A stretch of DNA of 59,362 bases from Chloroflexota bacterium (GTDB lineage: Bacteria > Chloroflexota > Anaerolineae > Anaerolineales > E44-bin32): contig JADFRQ010000015.1 of the NCBI GenBank assembly GCA_022561215.1, forward strand, positions 1 through 59,362. The letters run 5' to 3'. The stretch's first letter is position 1, and every line of letters starts with the position of its first letter. The notes under the pieces were generated by a model. The model searched no databases. It had not been told where the DNA came from and saw only the letters and a program-made list of their open reading frames with translations. A program made the translations under genes and the position numbers. This document shows, in pieces, positions 1 to 9,078 of the stretch.

Positions 1-41
1 GATGTCGACCGCTGGGCCAGAGAAACTGCGGAGGTTGCGTG

Positions 42-2108
42 CTACTGACTATCGGAGCTGCCATTCTCGTCATCGGCAACGTGTAAGTCCCTTTCGCCGC
101 TAGCGTTTTCCACGACAACATTCGCTCGCACCATGAAGGCATTTTCGATTGGGGTCGTACGCTCGTCAATTTCCCACTGCCATGTATCCAGACTGCTCGA
201 GCTCAAGACCTCGAGCTGGATGAGGTTCTGCACGACTCCTTCTAAATAAGCCTGGCAAGCTTCAACTCCGTAAAGGTCGATGACCGCCGGGTGAAGAAGA
301 TAGAGCAAACCCTCACTCGACTGGGCGTTAAAATTGGCATTGAATCGATCAAAAAATGCCTCTACCAGGGTTTTACCGATCTCAGCCGATGTTCGCTCTT
401 CAAGTGGACCAGTCCGCGCGCCTTCGACACGGTAGACGATCGGCGCTCCGCTGGGAAGCCCGCCCTCGGCGCCCATGGTGTAGTCTCCCACCAGCTGTTC
501 AAGCGTGATCGAGCCAACGAAGGTGACGGCGATCCCGGGAAAACCTGCAACCGTACCACGGCCTGAAGCCTGGAAAACTCCATCCTCATCTACTGTGCCA
601 ACCACGGTAACCCATGGGAAGGGACCCTGGAATGTAATTTCTGACTGACGCACAGCAAGATCCATTGCGCTGGACATCAGGATGTGGATAGCATGGTTGG
701 CCGTATCCAAAGCCACCTGAATACCCACCCCGTACGTACCACTAAGACTGACCTTTGGCGGCGTATAACATTCTTTTATGGCGAAAGCAAGAGTGGCTTT
801 CCGGATCTTCCCGAGAAAGGGGTAACGGATGGACATTGTCTTGGGGTCGTATTCATAGAGATCGTTCCCGCCGCCGGGCCCGGAGGCCTCGGCCGTCGTT
901 GCTGGATCGTGAAAGGTAAGGCCGCGGTATGGCGTATCTCCAATCTTGATATCGGAGAAGCCAACAACGGTCACCATGTGTCCCTTGGTACCATTCTCCG
1001 TTTCAATTCTGAGGCCAACTTCCACGTCGCAGCCGTCCTTCAGCGCCTGTTTGATGGCATCAAAAGTACCTTCGCCATCTGCGCTGCCAATCTCTTCCAC
1101 GCTCACGGGAAGACCACGTTTGTCAATGAAACTCTGTTTTCCAGAAACGATGGCATCGGTACTCACCCCACTGTTAGGTGAATATTGGCCCCTATCCGAC
1201 CAGTCGCTGATCATCTCCCAAGCTAGTTCGTTTGCACCCTCGGCGGTGGTGACATCATAGGTATCCAATTCATTGCCCTGCGCGTCTTTCTTCTGCTGGA
1301 ATTTGTCGGTGAAGCCGTTCTGCTGGGCCAACCAAGAAAGGGAATTGGCCATGGAGTGTCCGACACAGGTGTTGCGTCCTTGGTCAATATCAGGGACCCC
1401 CGGCCGGTAGAAGATGGTCTCAAGGTTAAGATCCTCGGCCGATGGGCCAAATAACCCCACGTATGTCTGTGCTGAGAATGGCGAGCAATAGCCGCCGCCA
1501 ACAAAACCTTCTGCGGGATCAGCGAGGACTTCGGTGTCAATCACTCGCAAAGAGACTTGCGAATCAAGGGCGAGGGCGCCCTCGGGAAGACCGCAATCCC
1601 ACGTACCTGCAGGCTGGATGGGCCCGGCACTGATCACTACTCTCACTAGCATGCTCGCGTCGTCGGTAAGGGCGGGGTTATCGATGGGGAAATAGCCGGC
1701 ATGGGTGGTCTCGGTGATCAAGATCGGCGAGTTGGTCACGACCCATTCATCGGATGGTGAACCCAAGGTTGTATCCCACATTCCGTCCTGATCAAGATCG
1801 GCGAGGATATTAAGAAAATACAAGGTATCTTTTTCCTGGAGGAAGGGAACACTCACCACACCAATCTCTGTCAGTTCTCCCTCGACACTCATGCGCACGA
1901 GGCGGATTGTTTCGGCGATCACCCCGCCGCCGTTGTTTCCGCTTACGGAGGCGATTACGGCGGCACATGATGGATCCGCACCCGGAGTTGGGGTTGAGAT
2001 TTCTTCGGTTGTTGAATTCGATAGCGGAGTTTCTACATTGCTGGTTGAACAGGAGGACACAATGGCGGCCATAATGAACAACAGAAAGTAGAAATAGCGT
2101 ATCTTCAT
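42..2108 (-). CDS. Lipoprotein with C39/papain-like cysteine peptidase domain
   Basis: This 688-residue protein has a lipoprotein signal peptide ending at Cys20 (IVSSC), so it is probably anchored to the outer face of the membrane. After a low-complexity Thr/Ser/Pro linker comes a beta-rich region. Residues about 238-405 resemble a C39-like papain fold: PDIDQGRNTCVGHSMANSL places a possible nucleophile at Cys248, GHMVTVVGF a His at 377, and LTFHDP an Asp at 401. The last ~110 residues look like a SnoaL/NTF2-type domain. The start ATG has an AGAGGTG Shine-Dalgarno about nine bases upstream. The Cys-His-Asp order is seen in the sequence; peptidase activity is inferred, and it could instead be a non-catalytic C39-like binding domain. 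It stands alone, with a repeat-filled gap upstream. Confidence 0.72.
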   Translation of the reverse strand: MKIRYFYFLLFIMAAIVSSCSTSNVETPLSNSTTEEISTPTPGADPSCAAVIASVSGNNGGGVIAETIRLVRMSVEGELTEIGVVSVPFLQEKDTLYFLNILADLDQDGMWDTTLGSPSDEWVVTNSPILITETTHAGYFPIDNPALTDDASMLVRVVISAGPIQPAGTWDCGLPEGALALDSQVSLRVIDTEVLADPAEGFVGGGYCSPFSAQTYVGLFGPSAEDLNLETIFYRPGVPDIDQGRNTCVGHSMANSLSWLAQQNGFTDKFQQKKDAQGNELDTYDVTTAEGANELAWEMISDWSDRGQYSPNSGVSTDAIVSGKQSFIDKRGLPVSVEEIGSADGEGTFDAIKQALKDGCDVEVGLRIETENGTKGHMVTVVGFSDIKIGDTPYRGLTFHDPATTAEASGPGGGNDLYEYDPKTMSIRYPFLGKIRKATLAFAIKECYTPPKVSLSGTYGVGIQVALDTANHAIHILMSSAMDLAVRQSEITFQGPFPWVTVVGTVDEDGVFQASGRGTVAGFPGIAVTFVGSITLEQLVGDYTMGAEGGLPSGAPIVYRVEGARTGPLEERTSAEIGKTLVEAFFDRFNANFNAQSSEGLLYLLHPAVIDLYGVEACQAYLEGVVQNLIQLEVLSSSSLDTWQWEIDERTTPIENAFMVRANVVVENASGERDLHVADDENGSSDSQ

Positions 2109-2313
2109 CGGATAAGCACCTCTTGTCGATCAATTTTGAAAGTGTCTGCTAATGGACAATCGACGAGTGTGCCTGCGGAAGCAAATTCGCGCAACTGGGG
2201 ATTGGGGCCCCGATGGGAATACCCCGTCCAGCCGTGCCCCATCGGGAGATTAAACTAAAATCGATCGATAGGGGTTATCCCAAATGGGCAGCCTTCGCCA
2301 ATCACATTCTTTC

Positions 2314-2337
2314 GTGCCCATGCTCTTGCGTGGGCAC
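2314..2337. repeat. REP-like hairpin, GTGCCCAYGC type
   Basis: The arm GTGCCCATGC pairs with GCGTGGGCAC across a four-base loop, with one G-T pair. It is a shorter relative of the hairpin that begins 14 bases downstream. Confidence 0.6.
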
Positions 2338-2350
2338 ACCAAAGGCATTC

Positions 2351-2382
2351 TCTCGTTCCCACGCGGGAGCGTGGGAACGAGA
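2351..2382. repeat. REP-like hairpin, CGTTCCCACG type
   Basis: The arm TCTCGTTCCCACG pairs perfectly with CGTGGGAACGAGA across the loop CGGGAG, giving a 13-bp stem. This core (CGTTCCCACGC/GCGTGGGAACG) resembles a REP-like sequence reported from many bacterial genomes; that statement is from memory. Confidence 0.7.
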
Positions 2383-2426
2383 AGAAAAAACGTTCAATTT
2401 CAGGGAGTCACACTCAAAGTCAAACG

Positions 2427-2452
2427 TAGGGGCGTTCAATTGAACGCCCCTA
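2427..2452. repeat. 26-bp perfect palindrome, GTTCAATTGAAC family (copy 1)
   Basis: The left arm TAGGGGCGTTCAA is followed immediately by its exact reverse complement TTGAACGCCCCTA. Related copies lie at 9079-9106 and 11597-11624, all in intergenic DNA. Confidence 0.8.
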
Positions 2453-2724
2453 GCGGAGACAATCCACATAATGGCCTGATATCCGGGAGTTTAATCTATA
2501 TTCAATGAATAGAGCAGTTCGCGAACCGCCCCAATCGGGGGTAGTTGTGGGCTGGAACCCCAACCATTCCAGCGGTTCTTGCGATGGCATGCCGTGCCCC
2601 GCCGTTGAAGGATGGTGGGCGGGGGCCCATGGGGAAGGGTCGCGAACGGGGGCCTACCAATAAATGGCTAATACCGGGTCTTATGGAACCGCGTCATAAA
2701 TATTTTTAGTCGGATCCCCAAACT

Positions 2725-3897
2725 CTACCCCTTGCGCATCACAGCCATCAGGGTCATATCGTCGAATTGGATCGCATCGCCGCGAAATGAGGATACCTCG
2801 CTGACGATTCGATCGACCAATGATTGCGCGTTATCAAAGGGTTGATTGAAAAGCGAGAGCAATTTTTCCCTGCTATACATCTCGCCATGTGGATTTTGCA
2901 CGTCGGTAAAGCCATCGGAGTACACCAGCAGCAGCTCGCCGGGCTCTAGCTCGGTATTTCCCACTCGGAATTCGGCATCTTCAATCAGCCCCACAACTGG
3001 CCCGGTTCCCTTAAGCCTTTTTCTGATCTGGCTGTCTCTCAGGATAAGAGGCGGTTCATGGCCCGCATTAAGGTAACAAAGCTCGCCGGATGCAGGATCA
3101 AGAATGCCATAGAAGAGGGTCGAATAGGAGGCAGAATGGTGGACGGTCGTGATGTAATTATTGGTCAACTGTGCCGCTGCGATCAACCGCTGGCCATCGT
3201 CCTTAGGGTTTGAGGTATTGTCTCCCCATGTTCCGATGTCAGAGGCGGCGCGCAGCAGGCTGCGAAAGAGTGTCATGTAAAGTGCAGATCCCAAACCCTT
3301 GTCACAAACATCCCCCAGCATCAGCCCGATCTTATCTCCCGTAAATTGGAAAACGTCATAATAATCCCCTGCCGTTTCACGGGCAGAAACGAAAGAAGTT
3401 GCAATCTCCCAGCCCTCAGGTTGCAAAATGGTTTTGGGCAGGAAATCCGCTTGAATTTCGCGACCAATTTCAAGCTCGCGCTCCAAACCCTGCAAATAGG
3501 TCTGTTCCATATCGCGCAATCGCTTCTTCTCCAATCCAGCTTTCATGCGCGCCATCAACAGCACTGGCTCAAAAGGTTTGGGAAGATAATCCTCGGCGCC
3601 CATTTCGATTCCCTGGGCAATCGTCTGCATATCATCGATAGCAGAAATAATAACTACCGGAATGTCTCGCCAGGCTTTATTTTCCTTCAGCCTGGAAAGT
3701 ACCTCAAAACCGTTCATCACAGGCATCATGATATCGAGCAGGATCATATCCGGTGATTCGGTTGCGACAATTTCCAGCGCGGCCTGGCCATCACCTGCAC
3801 TTAAAGTTGCATAACCCAAATCTTCGAGTTCCTGCTCCAGGTAATCGATGTTGAATGGTTCATCATCCACGATAAGGATCTTTGGTCTATTTCCCAT
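2725..3897 (-). CDS. Receiver-SpoIIE/RsbU-type PP2C serine phosphatase
   Basis: The N-terminal receiver domain (residues ~5-125) has the acidic pair DD at 11-12, the phospho-acceptor Asp55 in LLDIMMP and Lys107 in YLPKPF. A short coiled segment leads to a PP2C domain of the SpoIIE type: AGDYYDVF, GDVCDKGLGSALYM, NAGHEPP and YSDGFTD supply the metal-binding acidic residues. Such proteins dephosphorylate an anti-sigma-factor antagonist in partner-switching pathways, but no STAS or RsbW-like gene is in this window. The gene lies about 155 bp downstream of the triple-PAS kinase on the same strand, so that kinase is the obvious phosphate donor. The pairing is inferred from proximity. Confidence 0.9.
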   Translation of the reverse strand: MGNRPKILIVDDEPFNIDYLEQELEDLGYATLSAGDGQAALEIVATESPDMILLDIMMPVMNGFEVLSRLKENKAWRDIPVVIISAIDDMQTIAQGIEMGAEDYLPKPFEPVLLMARMKAGLEKKRLRDMEQTYLQGLERELEIGREIQADFLPKTILQPEGWEIATSFVSARETAGDYYDVFQFTGDKIGLMLGDVCDKGLGSALYMTLFRSLLRAASDIGTWGDNTSNPKDDGQRLIAAAQLTNNYITTVHHSASYSTLFYGILDPASGELCYLNAGHEPPLILRDSQIRKRLKGTGPVVGLIEDAEFRVGNTELEPGELLLVYSDGFTDVQNPHGEMYSREKLLSLFNQPFDNAQSLVDRIVSEVSSFRGDAIQFDDMTLMAVMRKG

Positions 3898-4052
3898 GAT
3901 GGAAACCTAACGCCTCTATCAAAATTAAATGCCTGATGAAGTCCAACAACTTTAACACTCTTCGTTTACAAATCCTCGACTCGTCTTTGCGTGAAACGCA
4001 CGGCCTGGGCGACTGCCTCACGTTGGCATGAAATCGAGCACAATCTCCCGCC

Positions 4053-5927
4053 TTAATCTTGCAACGCGCGTTGTTCTTCGGGAGCTTGATAGCGCATAGG
4101 CACGGTCAATGTAAATATTGCTCCTTCTCCCGCAATACTGCTGGCAGTAAGGTTGCCCCCCAGGAGCCGCGCTAGTTTACGGCTGATCGACAGTCCCAAT
4201 CCTGTGCCGCCATACTCGCGCGTTGTGCTGGTATCGACTTGTTGAAATTCTTCAAAAATGCGCTCCATGGCATTTTTGGGAATGCCGATCCCGCTGTCGC
4301 TGACGGATAAAACGAGTGATTCATCCTCTTGCTTCATCGTGACCTCGATAAAACCCTGAGGCGTGAATTTAGCCGAATTGCTGAGCAGATTGAGAAGAAT
4401 TTGCTTGATTTTTTTCTCGTCCGAATAGAGTGGTGCAATCGGGCCCTTAAGCTCGGTTCGTAAGGTAACTTTCTCTGAATGGATGAGCGCCATCGTTGTG
4501 CTTATGCAAAGATCGATCAGTGGCTCGATCTCAAAGTCTGATGGATCGACTTCAATCCGACCGGCTTCAATCTTCGAGATATCAAGAATATCGTTAATCA
4601 TCCCCAGCAAATGCTCAGCGCTCACCAGAACTTTATCCAAGTTGTCGAGTTGTTTTTCCGGTAATGCCTGCTCGCCCTTGCGGATTACAAGGCGTGTAAA
4701 GCCGATGATGGCGTTGAGCGGAGTGCGTAGTTCGTGGCTCATGCGCGCAAGAAATTCGCTTTTCGCCTGATTGGCAGCCTCGGCCTGGAGGCGCGCTTCG
4801 AGGAGCTGGCCGATATCGTGATATGCGCCGGCAAACCCGATAATTTCGTCCCCGAGGGTCACCGGCAGCGCGGAAAATTCCACATCAACAAGCGAGCCAT
4901 CTTTGCGCGTTCGTTTCGACGTAATATGTAGTTTTCCGGTTCGGAATAATTCTTCTGTGAACTTGATCGCTTCTTCTCTAATCGTCTCATCCTTGGCCAC
5001 TAGGTTATCGACATTCTGGCCCACGGCCTCTTCAACACTATAGCCGAAGAGTTGCTCGCTTTCTTTATTCCAGTAGAGCACTTTGCCCTGCAGATCGATG
5101 TTCACCAACGCTACCGGACTGTTCTCAAGGATTGCCTCGAAGACTGCTTTTTGTTGGCGCAATTCGCGCTCGATGGTTTTAATTTCGGTAAGATCATGGT
5201 AGATGGCAATAAATCCAACCTTCACGCCGCCAACAATCACCGGCAGGGATAACAGCTCCACATCGACCAACGCGCCGTCCTTGCGCGTTCGGCTTGTGAT
5301 CATTTGCGCGCGTCCCAAATTGAGCACCTGTTGTGTGTTTCTTAATCCTTCCTCGCGAATAGAAGGATGATTGGCCACGATGTCGTCCAGATGAACACCA
5401 ATCACCTCTTCCGGGGCATAACCGAAGAGCTTCTCGGCGATCGGGTTCCACGAGACAATGATTCCATCGAGATTGGCCGTTACCACGGCGACGGGGCTGT
5501 TCTCGAAAAGCGCTTCGAAATATTCCTTTTGGCTGCGCAGCTCTTCATTGATTTCTTGAATTTTTGAGGTGTCGGAGTACATGGCTAAATAGCCAACCGT
5601 TTCGCCCTCAATTTTGACCGGAACACCGATCAGTTCCACATCAATGGGCGGCAAATCTTTGCGCAGCTGCTTTGCTGTGAGCCAAATGCGCCCATGTTCC
5701 TCGATCATTTTCGCGGGATCGATCACCATCGCATGGCTCTCAGCTTTCTGGGAAAGCAAGTCGACGATGGACTGCCCGATCGCCTCATCTTGAAAATATC
5801 CGAACAAGGCTTCGGCAGCAGGATTCCAGGAGGTGATCCGGCCAGCAAGATCAAATGTCGTGATGGCTATGGGGCTACTGGTAAGGACTGCCTCGTGCAT
5901 TGCTTCTTGATATTTATTTTTGCTCAT
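4053..5927 (-). CDS. Cytosolic triple-PAS sensor histidine kinase
   Basis: Three PAS domains (about residues 8-125, 133-250 and 258-375) show the repeated pattern NSPVAVVTANLDGIIVSWN followed by FGY. A HisKA domain carries the phospho-accepting His398 in ARMSHELRTPL. The HATPase domain is intact: LLNLLSNSAKFTP (N box), VSDSGIGIP (G1) and GTGLGLSISRKLARLLGG (G2). No membrane segment or signal peptide is present, so it should sense a cytosolic ligand, cofactor or redox state. It is upstream of and co-directional with the receiver-phosphatase gene, suggesting a kinase-phosphatase pair. The first ATG was used; its ribosome binding site is weak. The signal is unknown. Confidence 0.9.
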   Translation of the reverse strand: MSKNKYQEAMHEAVLTSSPIAITTFDLAGRITSWNPAAEALFGYFQDEAIGQSIVDLLSQKAESHAMVIDPAKMIEEHGRIWLTAKQLRKDLPPIDVELIGVPVKIEGETVGYLAMYSDTSKIQEINEELRSQKEYFEALFENSPVAVVTANLDGIIVSWNPIAEKLFGYAPEEVIGVHLDDIVANHPSIREEGLRNTQQVLNLGRAQMITSRTRKDGALVDVELLSLPVIVGGVKVGFIAIYHDLTEIKTIERELRQQKAVFEAILENSPVALVNIDLQGKVLYWNKESEQLFGYSVEEAVGQNVDNLVAKDETIREEAIKFTEELFRTGKLHITSKRTRKDGSLVDVEFSALPVTLGDEIIGFAGAYHDIGQLLEARLQAEAANQAKSEFLARMSHELRTPLNAIIGFTRLVIRKGEQALPEKQLDNLDKVLVSAEHLLGMINDILDISKIEAGRIEVDPSDFEIEPLIDLCISTTMALIHSEKVTLRTELKGPIAPLYSDEKKIKQILLNLLSNSAKFTPQGFIEVTMKQEDESLVLSVSDSGIGIPKNAMERIFEEFQQVDTSTTREYGGTGLGLSISRKLARLLGGNLTASSIAGEGAIFTLTVPMRYQAPEEQRALQD

Positions 5928-6435
5928 ATCGCCACTTGTTTTCTCGGGAGTGCGCGGACATCTAAATTTCGAACTTCCCGAACAGGTATGTCGCTGATCT
6001 CGATCGCTGGCTGCGAATTTTCAGAAGGCAAAGCATGTTTTCGGCAGCGCAAATGCTCCATCGCGGGAGATAAGGAACGATCGAGTTCGCTGATCTTATG
6101 ATACCGTAGATGGCCATGGCGGATTATGGAGTGGCAACTCCGATTCTGGTTTTTCCGCGAATGTTACCGATCCGAAGGTGATCCCATTGCGGGGTTTTCC
6201 GCTCATTTCCATAAAGGAGAAAGCTTGGTCAAATGCAATTTGTAAGGGGAACGACGAATGGAGCGCATGAAAGGAAGTCCAAACCACGTTGTGACTCTGC
6301 AGTGCAAGGGAGGCGGCGGATTTTCGCAACGTGGCATCCTAGATTCCGCGAAGTTTGCTTGGTATGCGAAAGTTGGGATCGTCTACTTTGTCGCGGAGAA
6401 AAAAAACTGTTTTAGGAGTGTCTTGCGAACGGCGA
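5928..6435. other. Intergenic gap without a recognised gene
   Basis: About 510 bp separate the kinase start from the end of the RibD-type gene. Short open frames exist on both strands, but none has a convincing ribosome binding site, a recognisable domain or consistent codon use. The kinase promoter must lie here; no strong consensus was seen. Confidence 0.5.
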
Positions 6436-7272
6436 CTACTTGCGCAAGCGCTCATAGGATGTAATCAACTGGCCTGCACCATCGAACGAATGCGAATCGA
6501 GATAAGCGCTGCGCAAGCGAAAATCGACAGGCATTTCAAGCAGGGGTCCATCCACAATGCTCAAGTAGGGATCGCCACCCAAAACGCGATGGGCAAAGGT
6601 TAGGTACAAACGATCCACAATGCCATCCGCCAAAAGAAAGTGCAGTACTTTGGGACCGGTTGTATTGTAGATCGAACGATAACCCTTCTGCGCAAGGCCT
6701 TCGATCATCAAATTGCCGCGCACACTTTCTTCACCCGCAATGAATACTTCACCAATTTCATTTTCGACCATGCGTATGCGATCAGAATTGGCGCGGGAAC
6801 TTGTGAATATGATGATTGAGCGATCACCCCATAATTTCGGGTCGGGGGCAGGGAAATCAAGCGAACCGCTGATCACGGCCAAATCCGGAAGCGCAGCCAT
6901 GCCGTGTTCTTTGCGCCAATCGAGCAAATCGGCATAATTTGGATCATCGAATGCCTGCAGGATTTCCTGCGAGGTCCCTTCGATGTAGTTGCGCAAATAG
7001 CGGCCGCTGGTTATCAAGATATCTGCCTGGGCAGCGAGCTCCTGGAACAATCGCCAATCCCTGTCGTTGGCGATTTGCTCTGGAACGGTTAACCGACCGG
7101 CTTTGGGATTGGGAACTGCGATTCGTCCATCGAGGCTCGTGATGAAGTTCGCATAAACGAAAGGCCGACCAAGTTTTTCGTTCTCGGAGGGAATATCTTC
7201 GCCAAGGTAAAGACCTTTCAGTGGGACCTCTTGATGCGGGGTGGGGAAGATTCGTAAAACGTTGCCCTGCAT
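6436..7272 (-). CDS. RibD C-terminal/dihydrofolate-reductase-like protein
   Basis: This 278-residue protein matches the reductase half of RibD, an NADPH-dependent 5-amino-6-ribosylaminouracil reductase fold. Visible hallmarks are PFVYANFITSLDGRIA near residue 37, a segment around VISGSLDFP, IMVENEIGEVFIAGEE-like Rossmann strands, and the C-terminal GPKVLHFLLADGIVDRLYLTFAHRVLGG. The deaminase half of bifunctional RibD is absent and no other riboflavin gene is nearby. It may therefore be a stand-alone reductase of another pathway, as is common for this family. The start ATG has AAGGAG eight bases upstream. Substrate unknown. Confidence 0.82.
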   Translation of the reverse strand: MQGNVLRIFPTPHQEVPLKGLYLGEDIPSENEKLGRPFVYANFITSLDGRIAVPNPKAGRLTVPEQIANDRDWRLFQELAAQADILITSGRYLRNYIEGTSQEILQAFDDPNYADLLDWRKEHGMAALPDLAVISGSLDFPAPDPKLWGDRSIIIFTSSRANSDRIRMVENEIGEVFIAGEESVRGNLMIEGLAQKGYRSIYNTTGPKVLHFLLADGIVDRLYLTFAHRVLGGDPYLSIVDGPLLEMPVDFRLRSAYLDSHSFDGAGQLITSYERLRK

Positions 7273-7458
7273 TGCATGTGCTCCTTATAGGTTCATCGCG
7301 CGACAGAGAATGGGAAAAGTCAGAGGCCCTTGATCGAGCGGTAAGGCATCTTCATAGTAGTCTTCTATCTGCAGAATAGCATACCAAGAAAACGTAAACC
7401 CTCCGCATTCCTCAAAGCAGTAGGAAATGCTAAAAATGTGCGCAGATCTTCGAACAAT

Positions 7459-7887
7459 TTAGATTGCGTCTTCAGCCACTTTGGGCCGAGCTAAAGAGCC
7501 CTCCCTATTCGCAGCCACGACTGCGGATTCCTCTGGGGATTTCTGGCTGAGAGAATAAACAATGGCTTCCGGTCCAACAAAATAGAAAAATGCGCCGCCA
7601 GTCTCATTGAGCTTAATGTCTGTCAAAAAGGTAATGCCGCGTTCTTTTAAATCCTGCCTCGCCGCATAAATATCCTCGACATCGAAGGCGAGCACGGGTC
7701 GCTCGTGCAATGCAGTCCAGGGGTTGGCGGGACCAATTATTTCAAATTTCTGGCCGGAGGGGAGTTTAAAGAGCGCAATGTTCTCGCCATTCACATCACT
7801 TGAAAAGCCGAATAGCCGCTCAAAAAAACGAACCGTCTCTTCGAAATTATCGGCGCGAATTCCAGCCCATGAATATCCAGTTACCAT
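7459..7887 (-). CDS. VOC (glyoxalase/bleomycin-resistance) family protein
   Basis: A small protein (142 residues from the chosen start) with the betaalphabetabetabeta pattern of vicinal-oxygen-chelate proteins: WAGIRADNFEETVRFFERLFGF, then FKLPSGQKFEIIGP, then RPVLAFDVEDIYAARQDLKERG and FFYFVGPEAIVYSL. The open frame extends 11 codons upstream to 7920. The ATG at 7887 is preferred because GAGGA lies nine bases upstream and the domain starts right after it. No substrate can be assigned. It stands between the RibD-like gene and the divergently transcribed radical SAM gene. Confidence 0.8.
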   Translation of the reverse strand: MVTGYSWAGIRADNFEETVRFFERLFGFSSDVNGENIALFKLPSGQKFEIIGPANPWTALHERPVLAFDVEDIYAARQDLKERGITFLTDIKLNETGGAFFYFVGPEAIVYSLSQKSPEESAVVAANREGSLARPKVAEDAI

Positions 7888-8037
7888 CGTCCCTGTTCCT
7901 CGTTTAGCAATTCGCAGCACTTGCCGAATAGTGATTGATCCTCGCGAGCACGATTCCGATGCCTCTAAGTGCGCGCATTCATTCTATTGATGTGCTGCAG
8001 GGGGCTTTTCTTATTTGTGCGGAGGCTGGTTTATTTA

Positions 8038-8049
8038 GAACGAATGTTC
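8038..8049. promoter_or_regulatory. LexA/SOS-box-like operator (GAAC-N4-GTTC)
   Basis: GAACGAATGTTC fits the Gram-positive-type LexA box core GAAC-N4-GTTC. It lies directly upstream of a TATAAT hexamer (8053-8058) and about 43 bases before the ATG of the SPL-like gene, where a repressor would block RNA polymerase. The motif match is seen; regulation by LexA is inferred, and no lexA gene is in the window. Confidence 0.5.
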
Positions 8050-8052
8050 TAT

Positions 8053-8058
8053 TATAAT
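8053..8058 (+). promoter_or_regulatory. Putative -10 element of the SPL-like gene
   Basis: A perfect TATAAT sits four bases after the LexA-like box. The matching -35 is poor, which would be compatible with a regulated promoter. Confidence 0.45.
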
Positions 8059-8091
8059 TGAGAGATCCGAATTGGAAACGTGGGTGCATCG

Positions 8092-8979
8092 ATGAAGAAA
8101 GTTCATTACGAGGAAATGCTGTGCAAGAGCGCACTTAATCATGTGCGCGGAATGCCCTTCAAATGGAGCCTTAACCCTTACAAGGGATGCGTGCACGGCT
8201 GTCATTATTGCTACGCCAGGCGTTATCATAAATTCCTCGATCTAAATGCAGGCGAGGATTTCTCAGGGATCATTTTTGCAAAGACCAATATTGCCACGGT
8301 GCTTCGACAGGAATTGCGTAAACCCTCTTGGAAACATGAGCAGGTTGGCGTGGGGAGCGCCACCGATCCTTATCAGCCCATTGAAGGTCGTCTTCGGCTC
8401 ACCCAACAATGTCTGCAGGCATTTGCGGATCACGCCACGCCGATCAGCTTGATCACGAAAGGCACACTGATTGTGCGTGATATAGATGTCCTTTCGACGC
8501 TTGCCGCTGGGCCCGGTTGTACGGTGTGTTTTAGCATCACCACGATGGATGAAGAACTCGCACGCCGGATTGAGCCAGGAACTCCCCCTCCAGCAAAACG
8601 CTTGTGGGCAATGCAGCAGCTTGTGGAGCACGGGATCCATGCCGGTGTGCTGCTCTCGCCGGTGCTTCCCGGAATCACGGATGATCTCTCGAATTTGGAG
8701 GGTGTGGTCAAATCCGCGGCTGCGCATGGCGCGCAGTTCCTGGGGACGAAAATCCTCTATCTGCAGCCCGGAACGCGCGAACATTTTCTCGAATTTCTTG
8801 AAAGCGAATATCCGCACATGCTCCCTGCCTACGAAAAGCTCTATCCAGGACCTTACCTTCCGAAAAAACATCAAACACAAATTCAAGACCGAGTGCAGAG
8901 GTTGAAAGTGCTGCACGCGATGGAGAGCGTAGCCGCGCCCGCGCCCAATGTGGAGCGGCAGCTGACGTTGATGCTGTAA
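8092..8979 (+). CDS. Radical SAM protein, SPL (spore photoproduct lyase) family
   Basis: The motif GCVHGCHYCYARRYH provides the CX3CX2C cysteines (Cys33, Cys37 and Cys40 from this start) that bind the radical-SAM 4Fe-4S cluster. The spacing and flanks are those of the SPL/Rv2578c-like group. Further family features are VGSATDPYQPIEG and the segment around TLIVRDIDVLSTL. The frame could start 12 bases earlier at GTG 8080. ATG 8092 is preferred because it gives the compact MKKVHYEEM start, though neither has a strong ribosome binding site. Classical SPL reverses the spore photoproduct in DNA. Members in non-sporulating bacteria are uncharacterised, so a DNA-repair role is inferred, supported by the upstream SOS-like box. 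Confidence 0.85.
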   Translation: MKKVHYEEMLCKSALNHVRGMPFKWSLNPYKGCVHGCHYCYARRYHKFLDLNAGEDFSGIIFAKTNIATVLRQELRKPSWKHEQVGVGSATDPYQPIEGRLRLTQQCLQAFADHATPISLITKGTLIVRDIDVLSTLAAGPGCTVCFSITTMDEELARRIEPGTPPPAKRLWAMQQLVEHGIHAGVLLSPVLPGITDDLSNLEGVVKSAAAHGAQFLGTKILYLQPGTREHFLEFLESEYPHMLPAYEKLYPGPYLPKKHQTQIQDRVQRLKVLHAMESVAAPAPNVERQLTLML

Positions 8980-9078
8980 GGGCGCGCCGTACCCTGAGTC
9001 CTAGAATTTGTGGGCGGGGTTTCCCGGCCTGCAATTTTTTTGGACCCTCACGGCCATTGCACAGCGTAGATTGTGATT

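Larger units (their letters stand above)
2109..2724. other. Repeat-rich intergenic region
   Basis: No convincing gene is visible. The gap holds three discrete hairpins (listed separately) and, from about 2510 to 2665, a GC-rich stretch with scattered inverted pieces such as TTCGCGAACCGCCCC near 2519 and TCGCGAACGGGGG near 2642. It lies between two minus-strand genes and must also contain the promoter of the lipoprotein gene, although no clear -35/-10 pair was recognised. Confidence 0.6.

Noticed and set aside
684-1181. Plus-strand 165-codon frame inside the C39-like lipoprotein gene
   Set aside because: Antisense shadow of a gene with clear signal peptide and domain; no ribosome binding site or recognisable product.
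3346-3756. Plus-strand 136-codon frame opposite the receiver-phosphatase gene
   Set aside because: Fully antisense to conserved phosphatase and receiver motifs.
8263-8916. 217-codon minus-strand frame over the radical SAM gene
   Set aside because: The plus strand carries the CX3CX2C motif and family features; the minus product looks like random Arg/Cys/His-rich antisense translation.
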